Source: Rhizobiaceae bacterium (GTDB lineage Bacteria > Pseudomonadota > Alphaproteobacteria > Rhizobiales > Rhizobiaceae). Taken from it: 64,000 nucleotides of DNA. Below the pieces are notes generated by a model. That model was not told the DNA's origin. It ran no database searches and was given only the letters and a program-made list of their open reading frames with translations. Shown in pieces: positions 59,965 through 64,000 of the stretch. Position numbers and translations under genes: made by a program. How positions within the stretch are numbered: position 1 is the first letter of the stretch; each line of letters starts with the position of its first letter. Where the stretch lies: positions 62,001 to 126,000 of the forward strand of contig JAMLJA010000011.1 of assembly GCA_023953905.1 (NCBI GenBank), read 5' to 3'.

Positions 59965-62900
59965 CGGGCACGCGCGCGCCAAATCTCTTCACGATCACGC
60001 CGGGCGCGCCCTTTCTGCCCACGCTGGCCGACGCTCTTCTTTCAGGACGGCTGGTACCCGGTTTCAAAACGGACGATCCACTGGCTCTGGCAGCGGCGAC
60101 CATTTACCTGCCGACCCGCCGCGCCGCGCGCGAACTTCGCAGCGTGCTGGTGGCGCGCAGCGGCAGTGCGTCGGCAATCCTGCCCACGATCCGAGCCTTG
60201 GGCGAGTTCGACGAAGACAGCGCGGTATTCGATGCCGACCTTTCCGATTCACTCGATCTCTATCCGCCGATCTCGTCCCTCGACCGGCTTCTGCTGCTTG
60301 CAGACCTGGTCCGTGCATGGAAACGCCGCCTTCCGGCCCATGTCGCAGCCCTCTACAATGAGGAAATGACGATTCCGGCCTCCGCATCGGACGCCATCTG
60401 GCATGCGCGCGACCTTGCCGGGCTGATGGACGAGATCGAAACGGAAGGTGCGGACTGGACCCAGCTTGTCGAACTGGTACCCGGCGAGCTTGCGGTCTGG
60501 TGGCAGGTGACGCTGGACTTCCTGTCGATCGTCACCAAGCACTGGCCTTCAATTCTGGAAACGCGCAGCCAGTCAAATCCAGCAGCCCATCGCAGCAGGC
60601 TGATACGTCTGGAGGGCGAGCGTCTGCGCCGAAGACCCCCGCCGGGGCCGGTCATCGCGGCAGGATCGACGGGTTCGATTCCTGCAACGGCCGAGCTTCT
60701 TTCAGTGATCGCCCGGCTGGAACGCGGTGCGGTGGTCCTGCCGGGCCTGGACCTGACGATGGACGAAAAGTCCTGGGCGGCGATCAACGCGGCAGACCCG
60801 CAGCCGGCCGTCCTCGGACATCCACAATACGGGCTCGCCAAACTCGTGCGCGCGCTGGGGGCCAACCGCACCGATGTCGAAGAACTCGGCATACCCTCAG
60901 ACGAGCTGACGTCTCGACGGCTCTGCGTCAGCGAAGCGCTGCGCCCCGCCGACACGACTGACGGATGGGTGGAGGCACGCGACACGAGCTCCGGCGCCAT
61001 CACGGCAGGTCTTGTGAACGTTGCCCTGATCGAGGCGGCGAATGAACGCGATGAAGCCGCCGCCATCGCCATCGCGCTCAAGCAGGCAGCAGCCAATCCC
61101 GACTCACGCGCGGCGCTGATCACGCCGGACCGCAATCTCGCGCGCCGGGTTGCCGGGGAACTGCGGCGCCTGAATGTCGAGGCGGACGATTCAGGCGGTA
61201 CCCGGCTTGTCGCGACGCCTCCCGCGCAGCTTCTCACATTGCTTCTGGAAGCTACCTTCGGACCGGGCGATCCCGTACCGATCATTGCCCTTCTCAAACA
61301 TCCGCTGCTCACGCTTGGAATGGCGCGCCGCAGCGCCCGTGCGGCCACTGAAACGATCGAACTGGTGGCGCTTCGTGGAGGAACGGGTCGCCCGGACATT
61401 GCCGACCTTGCCACACTTTTCGAGCGGCGGCTGACCGCATTTCGTCAAGACGGGCGCCCACCCTTCTGGCTGGAGCGCGCGTCCAAGGCGCGCATTGACG
61501 AGGCGCAGCTGTTGCTGGCCCGATTGCGGGACGCGATCACACCGCTTGCGGCGCTGCGTGAAGGACCTTCGAAAACCATCTCCGAGCTTGCTCGCGTCAC
61601 GGTCGCAGCATTCGAGGAAATCGGACGGGCAGAAGACGGCAGTCTTCTGGAACTTTATGCGGGCGATGCAGGCGAAAAGCTCGCCGAGTTCCTTCGATCG
61701 CTGGTCGGCGCAGATGCATCCTTCAGCGTGGCCCCCGATGAATGGCGCGACGTCTATGTGGCGCTCGTTGCGCCGGAAATGGTCAAGCCCCGGGCAGGTG
61801 CAGAAAGCAGAATCGCGATATGGGGCGCGTTGGAAGCACGCCTCCAGACCGCCGACACGCTGGTGATAGGCGGGTTGAACGAAGGCACTTGGCCGCGCCG
61901 CGCGGAAGCCGACCGCTTCATGTCGCGCATCATGAAGACGGGCCTGTCTCTGGAACCGCCCGAACGGCGCATCGGCCTTGCCGCACATGATTTTGCCATG
62001 GCGATGGGCGCGCCAAATGTCGTGCTCAGCCGATCGGCGCGGGCGGGCGATGCGCCAGCGGTTGCATCACGCTGGCTACAAAGGCTCACAACCTATGCCG
62101 GCGAGGAGGAAACGACCCTCCTCAAACAGCGCGGCGAGACATTCCTGCATTGGGCGCACCAACTGGATGCGCATGACACGGTGCCTTTTGCTGAACGGCC
62201 CAATCCAAAGCCACCCCTTGCGACAAGGCCGACGCGCTTTTCAGTGACAGAGATAGAAACGCTGCGCCGCGACCCCTACGCTGTCTATGCGAGACGGATC
62301 CTCAGGTTGCAGCCGCTCGACCCACTTATCGCCGATCCCGGCGCGTCGGATCGGGGATCGCTGTTCCACGACATACTGCACCGCTTCACGGAGACAGTCG
62401 GGGATCCGCGTGATGACCATGCGTCGGACGCCCTCATTGAGGCTGGGCGCAAAGCCTTCGCGGAACGCGGCCTGCCGGAGGACGTGCGGGCCATCTGGTG
62501 GCCGCGATTCCTGCGGATGGTGCCCGAGATTCTTCACTGGGAAGCTGCCCGCGCCAGCTCCATCAAGACCCGCCACGCGGAAGCCAATGCGGCCGAGATA
62601 GCGGTTGGCGCCAGCAACGTCACGTTGCGCGGCCGCGCCGACCGAATCGACCTTCTGCCGGCGGGCATGGCCGACATTCTGGACTATAAGACCGGCTCGT
62701 CGCCATCCAAGGCGCAGGCGCATACATTGCTGTCACCACAACTTGCGCTGGAAGGCGCGCTGCTGCGGCGCGGCGCGTTCCACGACGTCGGCAAGGCGGA
62801 ACCAGCCGATCTTGCCTTCATACGGTTGCGCCCAAGCGGCGCCGTCGAGGAAGAATCGATCCTCGAATACCGAAAGCAGATCAAGTCCGCCGGCGACCTG

Positions 62901-63074
62901 TCCGAAGAGGCGTGGGCGCGTCTCGAAAAGCTGTTCCTCCACTACGCCAAACCCGACACGGGCTACCTCTCGCGCGCACTGCCTTTCCGCGAAGGCGATA
63001 CGGATGGCGACTATGACCACCTCGCGCGCGTTCTGGAATGGTCGGCGGGCGGCGAGGCGGAAGGCGGGGAATAA
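59961..63074 (+). CDS. addB: double-strand break repair protein AddB
   Basis: 1037-residue AddB of the alphaproteobacterial type, the partner of AddA in the helicase-nuclease that processes double-strand ends for RecA. The N-terminal inactive helicase-like part starts NLFTITPGAPFLPTLADAL. The C-terminal nuclease has LRGRADRIDLLPAGMADILD split before YKTGSSPSKAQ, the conserved DYKTG nuclease motif. ATG 59961 overlaps the murU stop by 4 bases, and its TAA shares one base with the addA ATG. A longer open frame from 59862 lies within murU and is not used. Confidence 0.95.
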   Translation: MTGTRAPNLFTITPGAPFLPTLADALLSGRLVPGFKTDDPLALAAATIYLPTRRAARELRSVLVARSGSASAILPTIRALGEFDEDSAVFDADLSDSLDLYPPISSLDRLLLLADLVRAWKRRLPAHVAALYNEEMTIPASASDAIWHARDLAGLMDEIETEGADWTQLVELVPGELAVWWQVTLDFLSIVTKHWPSILETRSQSNPAAHRSRLIRLEGERLRRRPPPGPVIAAGSTGSIPATAELLSVIARLERGAVVLPGLDLTMDEKSWAAINAADPQPAVLGHPQYGLAKLVRALGANRTDVEELGIPSDELTSRRLCVSEALRPADTTDGWVEARDTSSGAITAGLVNVALIEAANERDEAAAIAIALKQAAANPDSRAALITPDRNLARRVAGELRRLNVEADDSGGTRLVATPPAQLLTLLLEATFGPGDPVPIIALLKHPLLTLGMARRSARAATETIELVALRGGTGRPDIADLATLFERRLTAFRQDGRPPFWLERASKARIDEAQLLLARLRDAITPLAALREGPSKTISELARVTVAAFEEIGRAEDGSLLELYAGDAGEKLAEFLRSLVGADASFSVAPDEWRDVYVALVAPEMVKPRAGAESRIAIWGALEARLQTADTLVIGGLNEGTWPRRAEADRFMSRIMKTGLSLEPPERRIGLAAHDFAMAMGAPNVVLSRSARAGDAPAVASRWLQRLTTYAGEEETTLLKQRGETFLHWAHQLDAHDTVPFAERPNPKPPLATRPTRFSVTEIETLRRDPYAVYARRILRLQPLDPLIADPGASDRGSLFHDILHRFTETVGDPRDDHASDALIEAGRKAFAERGLPEDVRAIWWPRFLRMVPEILHWEAARASSIKTRHAEANAAEIAVGASNVTLRGRADRIDLLPAGMADILDYKTGSSPSKAQAHTLLSPQLALEGALLRRGAFHDVGKAEPADLAFIRLRPSGAVEEESILEYRKQIKSAGDLSEEAWARLEKLFLHYAKPDTGYLSRALPFREGDTDGDYDHLARVLEWSAGGEAEGGE

Positions 63075-64000
63075 TGGCCAAGCCGTTTCATATCCCCGAC
63101 GAAACGCGGGCCGACCAGGCACGCGCCGCAGACCCGGCTCTTTCGGTCTGGGTGTCGGCCAATGCCGGCTCTGGCAAGACACATGTGCTTGCGCAGCGCG
63201 TGGTTCGACTGCTGCTTCGCCGCACGGACCCGTCGAAGATCCTCTGCCTGACTTATACACGCGCCGCCGCTGCCAACATGTCGAATCGCGTGTTCAAGAC
63301 GCTCTCCACATGGACGGCACTATCAGATGAAAAACTGACAGCAGAGATCGCGGCACTGGAAGGTCGAGCACCCACCGCGGACAAGCTTTCGGACGCCCGC
63401 CGACTTTTCGCGCGCGCTCTCGAAACGCCCGGCGGCCTGAAGATCCAGACCATTCACGCCTTCTGTGAATCCGTGCTTCACCAGTTTCCGCTGGAAGCCA
63501 ACATCGCGGCGCATTTCGAACTGCTCGATCCAAAAATGGAAGCGTTACTGGTCGAGAATGTCCGGCGCGAAATGCTGACAGGCGCCGCAGGAACTGACAA
63601 CGCCGAACTGACCCGCGCCTTCGATACGATCATGGCTCATGGCGGAGAGCATGGGCTGGAAAAGCTGCTTGGTGAGATTGTGGCCAAGCGCGACAAGCTG
63701 CGCGCATTCATCGATGCCGTGAAGACCGACAGCATAGCGTATCGCCGCCTGTTCGAAGCGCATGGTTTTTCGCCCAGCGACAGCGCACGGGACATCGCCG
63801 CGGCTGTCTGGCCTATTCCCGGATTCGACCCCGCCTATTTTGCAGCGTTCGAGGCCGAGGCGCATGCCGCCGATGCCAGGACCGTGCTGAATTCGATCCT
63901 GCCGAGCGCCTCCGCGGCATTTCACGAAAGCGATCCGCTGCTGCGGCTTCAGCTGCTGTGCGCCGGATTTCTGAAGAACGACGGAGAGGCTTATGCCGAC
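63074..64000 (+). CDS. addA: AddA helicase-nuclease, 5' part (cut by the window edge)
   Basis: The first 309 codons of a UvrD-like SF1A helicase/exonuclease subunit, open to the end of the window. Walker A WVSANAGSGKTHVLAQR (about residues 26-42), motif Ia ILCLTYTRAAAANMSNRVF (about 56-74) and motif Ic IQTIHAFCESVLHQFP are present. Full-length family members have about 1150 residues, so the rest lies beyond 64000. It shares one base with the addB stop (TAATG), so they are translated together. Confidence 0.95.
   Translation, partial: MAKPFHIPDETRADQARAADPALSVWVSANAGSGKTHVLAQRVVRLLLRRTDPSKILCLTYTRAAAANMSNRVFKTLSTWTALSDEKLTAEIAALEGRAPTADKLSDARRLFARALETPGGLKIQTIHAFCESVLHQFPLEANIAAHFELLDPKMEALLVENVRREMLTGAAGTDNAELTRAFDTIMAHGGEHGLEKLLGEIVAKRDKLRAFIDAVKTDSIAYRRLFEAHGFSPSDSARDIAAAVWPIPGFDPAYFAAFEAEAHAADARTVLNSILPSASAAFHESDPLLRLQLLCAGFLKNDGEAYAD

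Overview
The window is GC-rich, densely coded alphaproteobacterial chromosome, most likely from a member of the Hyphomicrobiales (Rhizobiales). Evidence for this is the block ahcY - divL (with tyrosine in place of the H-box histidine) - tsaE/amgK fusion - murU - addB - addA at the right end, the many 4-base ATGA/GTGA gene overlaps, the frequent GTG/TTG starts, and rhizobial-type surface-polysaccharide genes. I recognise no rRNA, tRNA, CRISPR array, insertion sequence or phage gene. No gap between genes is longer than about 300 bases.

Left part (1-25243), mostly catabolism. It holds a YeeZ-like epimerase homologue, a small membrane protein and an RlpA-like exported protein. A three-gene De Ley-Doudoroff type operon follows (SDR dehydrogenase, dgoK, dgoA). 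Next come a c-di-GMP GGDEF/EAL protein and a lipid-linked sugar set (GT-C-like membrane protein, GtrA, GT2), then gshB and a nicotinamidase. A molybdenum-hydroxylase operon (FAD subunit, fused 2Fe-2S/Mo subunit, 6-hydroxynicotinate reductase-like protein, UPF0280, MarR) is followed by a ferredoxin-NADP reductase. The two promoters of this last set share a 14-base motif over the -10 region, which suggests one MarR-controlled regulon. deoC, an ALDH16-type double aldehyde dehydrogenase and a FAH-family hydrolase come next, then GlcNAc kinase and nagA.

Middle part (25259-43637), the most unusual stretch. It is a surface-polysaccharide locus mixed with nucleotide-signalling proteins. One leftward operon holds a DUF3095 protein (cyclase-like), a UDP-HexNAc-type dehydrogenase, a class III nucleotidyl cyclase and a polysaccharide lyase. 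A second leftward operon holds a methyltransferase-like protein, a 905-residue ABC-exporter homologue with wrecked ATPase motifs and extra copies of a nucleotide-binding-domain segment, a stand-alone cNMP-binding protein and an MBL-fold hydrolase. Glycosyltransferases, a NodB-like deacetylase, a methyltransferase, a half-size DMT-family protein and a GAF-GGDEF-EAL protein surround them. I propose a cyclic-nucleotide-controlled polysaccharide synthesis/export system; this is inference from gene content.

Right part (43887-64000). A four-gene oligopeptide-type ABC importer comes first. A UDP-sugar pair follows (UDP-glucose dehydrogenase and UDP-glucuronate 4-epimerase), flanked by two paralogous small methyltransferases. 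Then come ahcY with an upstream palindrome, the DivL pseudokinase, the TsaE/anomeric-sugar-kinase fusion with its MurU-like partner (peptidoglycan recycling), and the AddAB recombination nuclease, with addA cut by the window edge.
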